NCBI RefSeq assembly: GCF_030915525.1
Contig: NZ_CP133269.1
Span: 1,885,001 to 1,949,000, forward strand
DNA: 64,000 bases
Direction: 5' to 3'
Origin: Neobacillus sp. PS2-9
GTDB lineage: Bacteria; Bacillota; Bacilli; Bacillales; Cytobacillaceae
The position numbers and the translations under genes are program-made. The notes below the pieces were generated by a model. That model worked only from the letters and a program-made list of their open reading frames with translations. It ran no database searches and had not been told where the DNA came from. Positions 34,189-43,482 of the stretch are shown in pieces. Positions within the stretch are counted from its first letter, which is position 1, and each line of letters begins with the position of its first letter.

Positions 34189-34217
34189 AATATACAATAT
34201 GGGAATTGGACAGTCAA
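34189..34217 (-). promoter_or_regulatory. SigA promoter of cspD
   Basis: On the minus strand TTGACT, 17 bases, TATATT. Predicted start near 34182 gives a leader of about 100 bases, as is common for cold-shock genes. Confidence 0.75.
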
Positions 34218-34357
34218 GAAATGCAAACGTTTTTTTGGTTATTTTATCAACTTTCATTGGGATTTTACATAATTAGAATTTTAACGATAGAGTAACATAA
34301 AATTCCTGCTCGCTCATATGTTAGATTAAAAATATTTGTTATAGAGGCGGGGATACC

Positions 34358-34639
34358 ATGTTTCGATTTTCAATTGCGGGGGAGGAATGGATTTTACGAT
34401 TCTCACCACAAGTATTCATTGATGCAGCAGAAAAACAGGTGATCTTGATGTCGCTGCTTCATATTGGTGACGATTTAGCGAACTTTCCACATGGTAATGC
34501 CTTTATTATGTTTACAAAGAAAATTGGTGCTATTGTCTTTGATGTAGAAAGAATTCCGTCACTTATTTTAACCGTTTCAAATATTGTTCCAGAGGAAAAT
34601 TGGTATTTACAAGAATCCGCTGTCAAAAAATTAAAGTAA
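34358..34639 (+). CDS. Protein of unknown function (93 residues)
   Basis: I do not recognise this protein. It has no cysteine, no signal peptide and no clear membrane span; alternating beta and helix segments (IGDDLANFPHGNAFIMFTKKIGAIVFDVE) suggest a small globular cytoplasmic protein. GAGGCGGGG precedes the ATG. It stands alone between cspD and topB with its own terminator. Confidence 0.7.
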   Translation: MFRFSIAGEEWILRFSPQVFIDAAEKQVILMSLLHIGDDLANFPHGNAFIMFTKKIGAIVFDVERIPSLILTVSNIVPEENWYLQESAVKKLK

Positions 34640-34657
34640 GAATTATATATTCTTTGA

Positions 34658-34684
34658 GGGTTACCTAAATCAGGTAACCTTTAT
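34658..34684 (+). terminator. Terminator after the 93-residue gene
   Basis: GGTTACCT, loop of five bases, AGGTAACC, then TTTATTTAG. Confidence 0.75.
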
Positions 34685-34740
34685 TTAGTTTATTTTGATA
34701 TAATAAATTTGGGATGCTTTGTAAAAAGGGAGCAATTAGT

Positions 34741-36909
34741 ATGAAATTAATTATTGCAGAAAAACCGGATCAAGGTGCAACATTAGCGTCAATTTTTAAG
34801 CATAGAAAGCAAAATGGATTTATTGAAATTTTCCCTAATGATATTTTTCAACAAGGAGCTTATGTTACCTGGGCAATTGGTCATATTTGTCAATTAGTTG
34901 CTCCAGAAAAATATTCGTCGGGATGGAAAAAGTGGTCCTTAGATAATTTGCCGATTATACCGGACCAATTTGAATATGAAGTAACAAAAGATAAGGCAAG
35001 ACAATACCAAGTCATTAAACAGTTAGTGGCAAATCCAGCGGTAACGGAAATTATTCATGCAGGAGATGCGGGCCGTGAAGGTGAACTGATCATTAGAAAT
35101 ATACTTAGGTTAACAAAATGTAGAAAACCGATGAAAAGACTTTGGATTTCTTCGTTAACGGCAAATGCTATAAGAGACGGCTTTAAAAAACTACTAGAGG
35201 AACAAGATACTCGAAACTTATATTTTGAAGCCTATACAAGGGCTTGTGCTGATTGGGTAGTTGGAATGAATGCGTCACGTTTATATAGCTTACTACTTCA
35301 GAAGCAGGGATTTTCTGATGTTTTTTCAGTTGGGAGAGTGCAAACTCCGACATTGGCATTAATTGTAAAAAGAGAACTAGAAATAGAGAATTTCAAGTCT
35401 GAACCATTTTGGGAAGTTTTAGCTTATTTTAAGATCAATGGAAAAAAGTATCGCGGAAAATGGCAAAATGACGGGGAAACCCATGTGAAAACGAAAGAGT
35501 TAGCTGAAAAGATAGCTGCTTTTTGCAGAGAAAAACCTGCTGAGGTCAGCGAGGTACAGTCTGAAAGAAAGGAATTTCTACCGCCTCTTCTCTATAATCT
35601 GTCAGCACTTCAAGCGGAAGCGAATAAACGCTTTAAGTTCTCACCTAAAAAAACACTTGATATCATGCAAAAGCTCTACCAAAAAGGAAATGTTTCCTAT
35701 CCACGCTCAGACTCTCGATATGTAACTAAAGAAGAAGCCCATACTTTCCCAGATATCCTTAATAAATTAAGTCAAATGGAAGATTATGCTACTTATTTTC
35801 CTTTGCCTAACCAATCTATTGCTGATAATAAACGATATGTCAATGAAAAGAAGGTTACGGATCACTATGCAATAATTCCTACAGAACAAATACCCAATGT
35901 TGAAAAGCTTAGTCCAGACGAGCGGAAAATCTATGATTTAGTAGTTACTAGTTTAATTGCAGCGCATTATAATAAATCAATTGCAGAATATACAACAGTG
36001 ATCACACTTGTTGATGGTCGTGCCTCTTTTATTTCAAAAGGGAAAGTACAAATTGAAGAAGGATGGAAAAGGGTAATACATTCGAAAGAACGTGAGGATG
36101 AACCCGCACTACCATCCCTCCAAAAAGGGGAACAGGGGTTAACTGAAAAGGTTGAAGTAAAAGAGAGTCAAACTCAGCCACCGAAACGGTATACGGAAGG
36201 TCAACTAATTACGTTAATGAAAACGGCTGGCAGGCATATTGATGATAAGGAACTAGAGAAAATTCTATCAAAGACAGAGGGGTTAGGAACAGAGGCAACT
36301 AGAGCTGGCATTATCACTATGTTAAAGGATCGTTTATATATTGATGTAAAAAAGAACTTGGTGTATGCAACAGCTAAGGCCAAAATATTAATTGAGGCGA
36401 TAGGACCTGAAATATTGGCCTCACCAGAAATGACTGCTAAGTGGGAGCAAAAACTAAAAGAAATATCCGAGGGTTCGGCCGTACCGAAGCAATTCATGGA
36501 ACAAACAAGAAAAATGGTAATACATTTAATTTCATCTAGTTTAGAACAGGCACAAAAGTGGTCATTTTCGGAGGATGTTCGTGACCAATTTACTCCTGGT
36601 AAACAAAAAAATAAAAGACAATCGTATACTAAACTGGGCCCTTGTAAAAAATGTGATGGTACTATTGTTGATAAGGGAAGCTTTTACGGATGTTCAAATT
36701 ATCAAAAAAACAAGTGTGACTTTACCATTTCAAAAAAGATTCTTGGTAAAACTATTACCCAAAAAAATATCAAACTTCTGCTCTCCGAAGGGAAAACCGA
36801 AGTGATAGAAGGGTTTATGAACAAAGAGAAAACCTTTAACGCTCGACTTTTTCTTGATGAGAAGGATAGAAAAATAAGGTTTTTATTTAATGAACCAGTT
36901 CCAAAATAA
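34741..36909 (+). CDS. topB: DNA topoisomerase III
   Basis: A type IA topoisomerase that decatenates DNA through a 5'-phosphotyrosine. The 722-residue chain has the N-terminal TOPRIM domain (IIAEKPDQGATLAS; HAGDAGREGELI with the metal-binding acidic residues), the active tyrosine near residue 320 in SYPRSDSRY, and a C-terminal zinc segment CKKCDGT...GCSNYQKNKCDF. I start at the ATG at 34741, with GGGAG upstream. Length agrees with B. subtilis TopB. Confidence 0.95.
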   Translation: MKLIIAEKPDQGATLASIFKHRKQNGFIEIFPNDIFQQGAYVTWAIGHICQLVAPEKYSSGWKKWSLDNLPIIPDQFEYEVTKDKARQYQVIKQLVANPAVTEIIHAGDAGREGELIIRNILRLTKCRKPMKRLWISSLTANAIRDGFKKLLEEQDTRNLYFEAYTRACADWVVGMNASRLYSLLLQKQGFSDVFSVGRVQTPTLALIVKRELEIENFKSEPFWEVLAYFKINGKKYRGKWQNDGETHVKTKELAEKIAAFCREKPAEVSEVQSERKEFLPPLLYNLSALQAEANKRFKFSPKKTLDIMQKLYQKGNVSYPRSDSRYVTKEEAHTFPDILNKLSQMEDYATYFPLPNQSIADNKRYVNEKKVTDHYAIIPTEQIPNVEKLSPDERKIYDLVVTSLIAAHYNKSIAEYTTVITLVDGRASFISKGKVQIEEGWKRVIHSKEREDEPALPSLQKGEQGLTEKVEVKESQTQPPKRYTEGQLITLMKTAGRHIDDKELEKILSKTEGLGTEATRAGIITMLKDRLYIDVKKNLVYATAKAKILIEAIGPEILASPEMTAKWEQKLKEISEGSAVPKQFMEQTRKMVIHLISSSLEQAQKWSFSEDVRDQFTPGKQKNKRQSYTKLGPCKKCDGTIVDKGSFYGCSNYQKNKCDFTISKKILGKTITQKNIKLLLSEGKTEVIEGFMNKEKTFNARLFLDEKDRKIRFLFNEPVPK

Positions 36910-37002
36910 TACAAGAATGTTTGAATTAAGTGATAAAGAACCTTGTCACTTAATTTTTTCTATAGTAAACTTTTAATGATTCTTATCAATGGAGGGTACG
37001 GG

Positions 37003-37422
37003 ATGCCAACACCAAGTATGGAAGATTATATCGAACAAATTTATATATTAATTGAAGAAAAAGGATACGCTCGGGTATCAGATATTGCCGAAGCGCTGTC
37101 TGTCCATCCCTCCTCAGTAACAAAAATGGTACAAAAGTTAGATAAAGATGAATATTTAGTGTATGAGAAGTATCGAGGGCTTCGATTGACTTCAAAGGGG
37201 AATAAAATAGGAAAGCGGCTTGTTTTTAGACATGAATTGCTTGAACAATTCCTAAAAATTATTGGAGTAAAAGAAGAAAATATATATGTTGATGTTGAAG
37301 GTATCGAACATCATTTAAGCTGGGACTCTATTGATCGAATTGGTGATCTCGTTCAATTTTTTGAAGAAGACCAGAACAGAGTGGATGCATTAAAAGAAAT
37401 CCAAAAACAAAATGAACAATAG
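37003..37422 (+). CDS. mntR: MntR, manganese-dependent DtxR-family repressor
   Basis: MntR senses Mn(II) and represses manganese uptake while activating efflux. The 139-residue protein has the winged helix ([24 protein letters not shown]) and dimer domain of MntR and nearly matches the B. subtilis protein. Metal ligands D8 and E11 are visible near the start, and GIEHHL supplies the later Glu/His ligands. The ATG at 37003 has GGAGGG upstream. Manganese is relevant to the TerC and Ter genes elsewhere in the window (inference). Confidence 0.95.
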   Translation: MPTPSMEDYIEQIYILIEEKGYARVSDIAEALSVHPSSVTKMVQKLDKDEYLVYEKYRGLRLTSKGNKIGKRLVFRHELLEQFLKIIGVKEENIYVDVEGIEHHLSWDSIDRIGDLVQFFEEDQNRVDALKEIQKQNEQ

Positions 37423-37433
37423 AATAAAGTGAA

Positions 37434-37464
37434 GAGAGGCTGTTTCTATGACAGCCTCTCTTTT
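37434..37464. terminator. Terminator between mntR and the DUF3892 gene
   Basis: GAGAGGCTGT pairs with ACAGCCTCTC, then T4. Convergent genes on both sides. Confidence 0.85.
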
Positions 37465-37675
37465 AGAATAGATTTGGATAATGGTCAAAGGACTGATCCT
37501 GATCGGGCAGTAAGGAAACTCTTCCTTCCCCATCATCAATGGCTTGTATACCCTGAATTAAACCATTTTCAGCCTCTACCAACGCTTTGCGGTATGAAAT
37601 AATCCGTCCTTCTGATGTCACAAAGCTGATGATTTCTCCAAAATGATTGCGGTGAAGGGCAACGATTGTTTCCAT
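37463..37675 (-). CDS. DUF3892 small protein (70 residues)
   Basis: The pattern IVALHRNHFGEIISFVTSEGRIISYRKALVEAENGLIQGIQAI is that of DUF3892: an N-terminal beta hairpin, then a KALxxAExGxIxGIQ helix. GGGGGAAATTC precedes the ATG on the minus strand. Function unknown. Confidence 0.8.
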   Translation of the reverse strand: METIVALHRNHFGEIISFVTSEGRIISYRKALVEAENGLIQGIQAIDDGEGRVSLLPDQDQSFDHYPNLF

Positions 37676-37750
37676 ATGAATTTCCCCCTTTCCGCACTAG
37701 TGTTTCTAAAAATAATGAATAATAAACGAAAATGAAAGTTAAATACAAAA

Positions 37751-37780
37751 AACAAGCACTGGATATTTCCAGTGCTTGTT
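37751..37780 (-). terminator. metA terminator
   Basis: A perfect 12-bp stem AACAAGCACTGG / CCAGTGCTTGTT with a T-rich tail on the minus strand. Confidence 0.85.
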
Positions 37781-37792
37781 TGCTTATTGCTC

Positions 37793-38701
37793 CTATTCCC
37801 ATGTAAAAGGTGTTTCTTGATAAACATAATAATTAAGCCAATTTGAAAAAAATAAGTGACCGTGTGACCTCCAGCGGTTGATTGGTGGCTGAGTAGGATC
37901 ATTATTAGGAAAATAGTTTTCAGGCATATGAATTTCTAGCCCTTTATTTAAATCCCTTGAATATTCTTGTGCTAAAGAATCAGATTCATATTCTAAATGA
38001 CCAGTAATCATGACATGCTTTCGATCACGTGACGCAATTAATAATGCTCCAGCGTCCTCTGAAGCAGCTAATAATTTTAATTGTGGATTAGTTTTAATTG
38101 CTTCAATTGATACATCTGTGTAGCGAGAATGGGGAGCATAAAAAATATCGTCAAATCCACGTAGTAAAATATCATTTTGTTCAAATATTCGATGTGCATA
38201 AATGCCAGAGCATTTTCGTTCTAGTTCGAATTTGCCAATATCATATTGATAGTACAGAGCAGCCTGTGCACCCCAGCAAATATGTAAGGTAGAAGTAACA
38301 TTGGTGTTCGTCCACTCCATGATTTCCGTTAACTCTGGCCAATACTTTACTTGGTCAAATTCTAAAAGCTCCACTGGGGCGCCTGTAATAATCATTCCAT
38401 CGAATTTTTGATTTTTAATTTGTGAAAAAGTAGTATAAAACTGTTCTAAATGCTGTTTGCTAGTATGTGTAGATTCATATGAATTTGTTTTTAAGAAATT
38501 CACGTTAATCTGTAACGGTGTATTTCCGAGTAATCGTAATAACTGTGTCTCTGCTTTTTCTTTTTCAGGCATCAGATTTAAAATAAGAATATTTAATGGT
38601 CTGATGTCCTGAGTAGTTGCACGTTCGTTGTCCATGATAAAAATATTTTCTTGTTCCAGCACTTCCCGAGCAGGTAATAGCTTTGGAATGTTAATAGGCA
38701 A
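37793..38701 (-). CDS. metA: Homoserine O-acetyltransferase (MetA fold)
   Basis: MetA acylates homoserine in methionine synthesis. The 302-residue protein has the catalytic cysteine C142 ([10 protein letters not shown]), H235 and E237 (TGHLEYES). Residue 111 is glutamate ([10 protein letters not shown]). In this family Glu at 111 goes with acetyl-CoA use and Gly with succinyl-CoA, so acetylation is predicted despite the usual succinyltransferase label. No S-box or T-box is visible in the 235 bases upstream. Confidence 0.92.
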   Translation of the reverse strand: MPINIPKLLPAREVLEQENIFIMDNERATTQDIRPLNILILNLMPEKEKAETQLLRLLGNTPLQINVNFLKTNSYESTHTSKQHLEQFYTTFSQIKNQKFDGMIITGAPVELLEFDQVKYWPELTEIMEWTNTNVTSTLHICWGAQAALYYQYDIGKFELERKCSGIYAHRIFEQNDILLRGFDDIFYAPHSRYTDVSIEAIKTNPQLKLLAASEDAGALLIASRDRKHVMITGHLEYESDSLAQEYSRDLNKGLEIHMPENYFPNNDPTQPPINRWRSHGHLFFSNWLNYYVYQETPFTWE

Positions 38702-38936
38702 GTGACCATCCCCTTATTTTTGTAGTTCCACGTTTACTTTTATAAGTTAATCCATTAATACAACCGTAAGTAATACATGTCAATGAATATTTTTAAAATT
38801 CGATATTTACATTATAAACATTATTATAAATTCAGAAAAGATAATATTTTGTTCATAATTTTTATCGGAATGAAACAGCTTATTTGATACAATGAGAATG
38901 TAGTCTTATATTAATAGCTGAATGCGGGGGATTAAT

Positions 38937-40622
38937 TTGGTTATGACGAAAGTAAAGTCAGACATTGAAATTGCGCAAGAATCAAAGATGAAGCCGATTG
39001 TTGAAATCGCTGAAAAAATTGGTTTAGTAGAAGATGATCTTGAACTATACGGAAAATATAAAGCAAAAATCTCCAATGAAGCTCTATCCAAACTGAAAAC
39101 GAAAGAAAGTGGGAAGATTATTCTTGTCACTTCAATTAATCCAACTCCTGCCGGTGAAGGAAAATCGACAGTCACTGTGGGATTAGGGGATGCCCTCAAT
39201 CGTATTGGAAAAAAAGCTATGATTGCGATGCGAGAACCATCTTTAGGACCGACTATGGGTATAAAAGGCGGAGCAACGGGTGGAGGATATTCTCAAGTTC
39301 TTCCAATGGAGGATATTAACCTGCATTTTACTGGAGATTTACATGCAATTACGACTGCAAACAATGCCCTCGCAGCATTAATAGATAATCATCTCCAACA
39401 GGGAAATGAATTACAGATTGACCAGCGTCGAATTGTTTGGAAACGGGCCGTTGATTTAAATGACCGTGCCTTACGAAAGGTCATCATTGGCCTAGGAGGC
39501 CCACTTCAAGGTGTCCCACGTGAAGACGGCTTTGATATTACGGTAGCCTCTGAAATTATGGCAGTATTATGCTTAGCAACCGATTTAAAAGATTTAAAGT
39601 TACGATTATCTCGTATGGTCGTTGCTTATAATTATAATAAAGAACCTGTTACAGTTGGGGACCTGGGAGTTGAAGGTGCATTAACCTTGTTGTTAAAAGA
39701 GGCTATTAAGCCTAATTTAGTTCAAACAATTGAACATACTCCTGCACTTATCCACGGCGGACCTTTTGCTAATATTGCCCACGGATGCAATAGTGTAATT
39801 GCCACAACTGCAGCAACCAAATTAGCCGACTACGTCATTACTGAAGGCGGCTTTGGAGCTGATCTAGGTGCAGAGAAATTTCTACATATAAAATCAAGAA
39901 GTGCGGGAATTAAACCAGAAGCTGTAGTTATTGTTGCGACCATTCGCGCGCTTAAAATGCATGGAGGTGTAGCAAAAACTGAGTTAGCCAAGGAAAATGT
40001 TGCTTCCTTAACGCTTGGTTTTGCTAACCTGCAAAAGCATATCGAAACCATAAAAAGCTTTGGGTTACCAGTTGTTGTTGCCATTAATAAATTTATCACC
40101 GATACAGATTTAGAGGTACAAACATTATTAGAATGGTGTGAACGAGAAAACGTGGCCGTTGCTTTAACAGAAGTGTGGGAAAAAGGTGGAGCAGGTGGTA
40201 TAGAGCTTGCTAATAAGCTATTATCGGTCATCGAAAAAGAAGAGAACAAATTCCAGCCGTTATATGAATTGTCTGATTCACTTGAGCAAAAAGTAAGAAC
40301 CATTGTGCAAAAGGTGTACGGTGGAAAAGATGTTGAATTCTCACCAAAAGCGAAAAAGCAATTAATTGATTTTGAAAAGTTCGGTTGGTCCAATTTGGCA
40401 ATCTGTATGGCAAAGTCACAATATTCCTTATCTGATGACCCTGCAAAGCTTGGAAGACCCACAGACTTTATCGTCACGGTAAGAGAATTTAAACCATCCA
40501 TTGGGGCTGGCTTTATTGTTGCGTTGACAGGAGAAGTAATGACCATGCCTGGACTACCTAAAAAACCAGCTGCATTAAATATGGATGTTGATGAAAACGG
40601 AAATGCAGTAGGTCTTTTCTAA
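38937..40622 (+). CDS. fhs: Formate-tetrahydrofolate ligase
   Basis: Fhs joins formate to tetrahydrofolate using ATP, feeding purine and serine one-carbon needs. The 561-residue protein has the P-loop [14 protein letters not shown] near residues 65-78, [22 protein letters not shown] and a [11 protein letters not shown] strand. The TTG at 38937 is six bases after GGGGG; an in-frame ATG at 38943 is the alternative. The stop codon lies at the start of repeat B copy 3 with no terminator between. Confidence 0.95.
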   Translation: MVMTKVKSDIEIAQESKMKPIVEIAEKIGLVEDDLELYGKYKAKISNEALSKLKTKESGKIILVTSINPTPAGEGKSTVTVGLGDALNRIGKKAMIAMREPSLGPTMGIKGGATGGGYSQVLPMEDINLHFTGDLHAITTANNALAALIDNHLQQGNELQIDQRRIVWKRAVDLNDRALRKVIIGLGGPLQGVPREDGFDITVASEIMAVLCLATDLKDLKLRLSRMVVAYNYNKEPVTVGDLGVEGALTLLLKEAIKPNLVQTIEHTPALIHGGPFANIAHGCNSVIATTAATKLADYVITEGGFGADLGAEKFLHIKSRSAGIKPEAVVIVATIRALKMHGGVAKTELAKENVASLTLGFANLQKHIETIKSFGLPVVVAINKFITDTDLEVQTLLEWCERENVAVALTEVWEKGGAGGIELANKLLSVIEKEENKFQPLYELSDSLEQKVRTIVQKVYGGKDVEFSPKAKKQLIDFEKFGWSNLAICMAKSQYSLSDDPAKLGRPTDFIVTVREFKPSIGAGFIVALTGEVMTMPGLPKKPAALNMDVDENGNAVGLF

Positions 40623-40807
40623 AGGCTGTGTTAGAGAACAGGGTTGATTTTTACACCTTGTTGATTGGAGCGGAAGGCACGAAGACTCCTGTGGGAGTAT
40701 GGTTCAGGGGAGACCCCGCAGGCGCAAGCGCCGAGGAGGCTCGCCGAAACACCCACGAACCGCTCGTGCCTGGAGCGGAAATCAACAGGCAATTTTAGCA
40801 GAGCCTT
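40622..40807 (+). repeat. Dispersed repeat family B, copy 3
   Basis: Starts on the fhs stop codon. Internal stem GGCACG pairs with CGTGCC, a compensated variant of the stem in other copies; the hairpin GGCGC-AA-GCGCC is intact. Confidence 0.9.
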
Positions 40808-40830
40808 TCTAAAAAGGAGTCGAATGATAG

Positions 40831-41364
40831 ATGTTTGATCCAACAGCCTTTGATAATATGAAAGTAATTGTTGAAGGTGCACTATATGACAGGGACCTTA
40901 GTGGGGAGATAATGATTACCGACCGCAATGACATAATCAATATGGCCAAAATGTCCCGTCATTTCAACATTAGCTTCTCCATTCCACAAGGAGAGACAAA
41001 AGCTGTTTTAGGAAAAATAGAACTGGAATCCAAGCTTGTCCATTTATCAGCAGAGCTTCTGCCATGTTCTCATACTGAACAGCTTGTCGGCTGTTTGGTA
41101 AAGCTTTATTTTACCTTTGATATAGAAGAGGTTGAAATTGATTACTATGAAGTAAATACGATTCTTTTTGGTATATGGGGAAATTCAAGGAAAATTACAC
41201 TATCCATTCAACATGAGCCACTACAGCCTACTAAAAGGGAAAAAGGGATAATAACAGTGGACTTTGAACGCTTAATAACCGAAGCCCAAATGGATGATTT
41301 AGTTGAAATGACAGATTTCATGATAACGACCCAACAAAAATTAACAGAGTATCTAAATAAATAA
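40831..41364 (+). CDS. Conserved protein of unknown function (177 residues)
   Basis: I cannot name this family. It has no signal or membrane span. The middle (KLYFTFDIEEVEIDYYEVNTILFGIWGNSRKITLSI) looks like a beta-rich domain and the C terminus is a helix (MDDLVEMTDFMITTQQKLTEYLNK). AAAAAGGAG precedes the ATG region. It is preceded by repeat B copy 3 and ends at its own terminator. Confidence 0.72.
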   Translation: MFDPTAFDNMKVIVEGALYDRDLSGEIMITDRNDIINMAKMSRHFNISFSIPQGETKAVLGKIELESKLVHLSAELLPCSHTEQLVGCLVKLYFTFDIEEVEIDYYEVNTILFGIWGNSRKITLSIQHEPLQPTKREKGIITVDFERLITEAQMDDLVEMTDFMITTQQKLTEYLNK

Positions 41365-41380
41365 CTGTACATTTATGATT

Positions 41381-41412
41381 AAAGGCTGTCTCATTTGAGA
41401 ACAGCCTTTTAT
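41381..41412 (+). terminator. Terminator after the 177-residue gene
   Basis: AAAGGCTGT pairs with ACAGCCTTT around a ten-base loop, followed by T residues. Confidence 0.85.
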
Positions 41413-41454
41413 TTATGCATTGGCTTTATTAATGCCGTATATAAATTTGACACA

Positions 41455-41590
41455 GCTGTTGATTGGAGCTGAAGGCGCGAAGACTCCTGCGGGAGTAGCG
41501 GTCACGGGTGACCCCGCAGGAGTGAGCGACGAGGAGGCTCCCGGAACGCCCGCGGAAAGCGAAGCGCCTGGAGCGGAAATCAACAGACAA
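41455..41590 (+). repeat. Dispersed repeat family B, copy 4 (short subtype)
   Basis: Lacks the outer GGCTGTGTTA flanks and belongs with copy 7 to a subtype with GGTCACGGGTGACC in the middle. The stem GGCGC / GCGCC is paired. Fills the gap before the DegV gene. Confidence 0.88.
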
Positions 41591-41694
41591 TTTTAGTAGC
41601 TTCAAGTTTTAAATATTTACAATATTCAAATTAAAAGGTACGATATTATTACCTAGATAATATGACCTCATACTAATTATAAGGGGAGATCACA

Positions 41695-42543
41695 TTGGTC
41701 AAAACGGCATGGGTTACGGATAGTACCGCTTTTTTAGACGAGGAATTAAAAAATCATCCAGATTTATATACAGTACCATTAACCATTTTGCTAGATGGGG
41801 AGGAATTCTCAGATGGAATTGACTTATCTCCCGCAGAACTATTTGAAAGATTAAAGCATTTGAATACTCCACCTAAAACATCACAGCCTTCTATTGGTGC
41901 GTTTCAGGAACTATATGAACGGCTTGCAAAGGAATACGACCAGATCGTAACCGTCCTTCTTTCGGGTAAACTTAGTGGCACAGTGTCCTCTAGTGAGCAA
42001 GCGGCAAAACTTGTAGATATCCCTGTCACTACTTTTGATTCGAAAATACTCACCTATCCCATGACGGCCATACTGAAAAAAGGAATGGAACTACTTAATA
42101 GTGGTAGCAATCTAGAATCCGTTCTTGATCACATGGGGAAAATTAGGGATACAAATGAGACCTATGTCCTGGTAGGGAGCTTAGAGCAACTTCATCGTGG
42201 CGGTAGAATGAATGGGGTACAATTTTTCTTGGGCAGCTTGCTAAACGTGAAGCCGATTATATCGATCGAAGACGGGGTGCTTAATGTAAAGGAAAAAGTT
42301 CGCAGTGAGAAAAAGGCAAAGGAAAAAATCCTAGATTATTTAAAATCCTCCTATGAGAAGTATCAGTTTAAGGAAGTTTATATTTTGTACGGGTTACATG
42401 AAGACCAGGCAAATAGCTGGAAAATTGATTTAGAACAACAGTTTCCAGCATTAACAGTAATTTGCTGTCCATTAGGTGCTGTCATTGGCGTACACGCAGG
42501 AGAAAACACGCTTGGAATTAGCTGGCACAATGCATTGAAATAA
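41695..42543 (+). CDS. DegV-family fatty-acid-binding protein
   Basis: DegV/FakB proteins hold a fatty acid for phosphorylation by a kinase (FakA). The 282-residue protein has WVTDSTAFL at the N terminus, PKTSQPSIGAF with the phosphate-site Ser, LSGKLSGTVSSS and LHRGGRMNGVQFFLGSLLNVKPI. The start is TTG at 41695 with AAGGGGAGA upstream. No FakA is in the window. Confidence 0.92.
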   Translation: MVKTAWVTDSTAFLDEELKNHPDLYTVPLTILLDGEEFSDGIDLSPAELFERLKHLNTPPKTSQPSIGAFQELYERLAKEYDQIVTVLLSGKLSGTVSSSEQAAKLVDIPVTTFDSKILTYPMTAILKKGMELLNSGSNLESVLDHMGKIRDTNETYVLVGSLEQLHRGGRMNGVQFFLGSLLNVKPIISIEDGVLNVKEKVRSEKKAKEKILDYLKSSYEKYQFKEVYILYGLHEDQANSWKIDLEQQFPALTVICCPLGAVIGVHAGENTLGISWHNALK

Positions 42544-42567
42544 CTTTTTCATCTGAAGTGCATACTA
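42538..42567 (+). promoter_or_regulatory. Candidate SigG (forespore) promoter
   Basis: AAATA (42538-42542), 18 bases, CATACTA (42561-42567). The -10 matches the SigG consensus exactly and the -35 matches GHATR at four of five positions. It lies 40 bases before the small gene at 42607. Confidence 0.5.
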
Positions 42568-42606
42568 ATAACGCATTCAATATACAAAAAAAGAAGGAGA
42601 TGCGTT

Positions 42607-42762
42607 ATGAGTAAGCAAGGAAGACAAAATGCAAATCAAACAAGATCGCAAATTGAAAAACAGGATAATAAAAACGATGTTGAACTTGGTAATGAGTTTC
42701 AAATTGGAAACTCAGGGTCTCAAAGTCAGAAGAAGAGCGGACGTCAAGTAAACAAAAAATAA
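42607..42762 (+). CDS. 51-residue hydrophilic protein, possible spore protein
   Basis: AAGAAGGAG precedes an ATG and 51 codons rich in Gln, Asn, Lys and Ser, with no cysteine or hydrophobic span. The segment NQTRSQIEKQ...GNEFQIGN faintly recalls gamma-type small acid-soluble spore proteins (NAQQVRKQNQ...GTEFA), but I cannot assign it. A SigG-like promoter upstream and a clean terminator overlapping the stop support an independent forespore gene. Confidence 0.62.
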   Translation: MSKQGRQNANQTRSQIEKQDNKNDVELGNEFQIGNSGSQSQKKSGRQVNKK

Positions 42763-42788
42763 CTCCGATATGTCGGGGTTATTTTTTT
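42761..42788 (+). terminator. Terminator of the 51-residue gene
   Basis: AACTCCGA, loop TATG, TCGGGGTT, then ATTTTTTT. Confidence 0.85.
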
Positions 42789-42834
42789 GCCGTTTTTCAT
42801 GGTAAAATAGCTAGGGTGAAAGTAGGTGCACATA

Positions 42835-43482
42835 GTGAAAAATCAAATCATTGAGAAGACAGAGGCGTTTGTTCGAAATGGACTAGGTGAAGATGTGACT
42901 GGGCATGATTGGTATCATGTTGACCGTGTTCGAAAGAATGCTTTACATATATGCAAGGAAGAAAAGCAAGGAGATCCATTTATTATTGAAATGGCCGCAC
43001 TGCTACATGATATCCCGGATGAAAAACTAAATGAAAGTCTCGAAAAAGGGAGAGCCAAACTGGTTTCTTTTCTTCAATCAATTACACTTTCTAGTGAAGA
43101 ACATTCGCATATCCTCCAAATAATCCATTCTATTTCATATAAAGGCGGCAGTAAAACAGATCTTGAGTCTGTTGAAGCTAAAATAGTCCAGGATGCTGAC
43201 CGTTTAGATGCTATTGGAGCAATCGGAATTGCAAGGGCGTTTGCATATGGCGGTAAAAAAGGACAGCAAATATACGACCCGAACATTCAAGTAAGGGAAA
43301 AAATGAGCCTGGAAGAATATCGAAAAGGGAAATCAACTAGCATCCATCATTTTTACGAGAAGCTGCTAAAATTAAAAGATTTATTAAATACGGATGCAGC
43401 AAAAAGCATGGCTGAGAGTCGTCACCACATAATGGGTCTATTTTTAGAACAATTTTTCCAAGAATGGGAGGGACAAGTATGA
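42835..43482 (+). CDS. ypgQ: HD-domain phosphohydrolase (YpgQ)
   Basis: The 215-residue HD protein has histidines in GHDWYHVDRVR near residue 25 and the namesake LLHDIPDE near 60, plus QDADRLDAIGAIGIAR. YpgQ of B. subtilis is a nucleotide pyrophosphohydrolase on dNTPs, the likely activity here. GTG at 42835 follows AGGTG by six bases; an earlier GTG at 42826 lies in that site. Its stop overlaps the next start (ATGA). Confidence 0.88.
   Translation: MKNQIIEKTEAFVRNGLGEDVTGHDWYHVDRVRKNALHICKEEKQGDPFIIEMAALLHDIPDEKLNESLEKGRAKLVSFLQSITLSSEEHSHILQIIHSISYKGGSKTDLESVEAKIVQDADRLDAIGAIGIARAFAYGGKKGQQIYDPNIQVREKMSLEEYRKGKSTSIHHFYEKLLKLKDLLNTDAAKSMAESRHHIMGLFLEQFFQEWEGQV

Noticed and set aside
38702..38936. 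S-box or T-box upstream of metA
   Set aside because: The region is A/T-rich without the conserved S-box stems or a T-box sequence.
39830..40546. 238-residue minus-strand frame inside fhs
   Set aside because: Antisense shadow of a highly conserved gene; Ser/Thr-rich composition typical of such shadows and no ribosome site.
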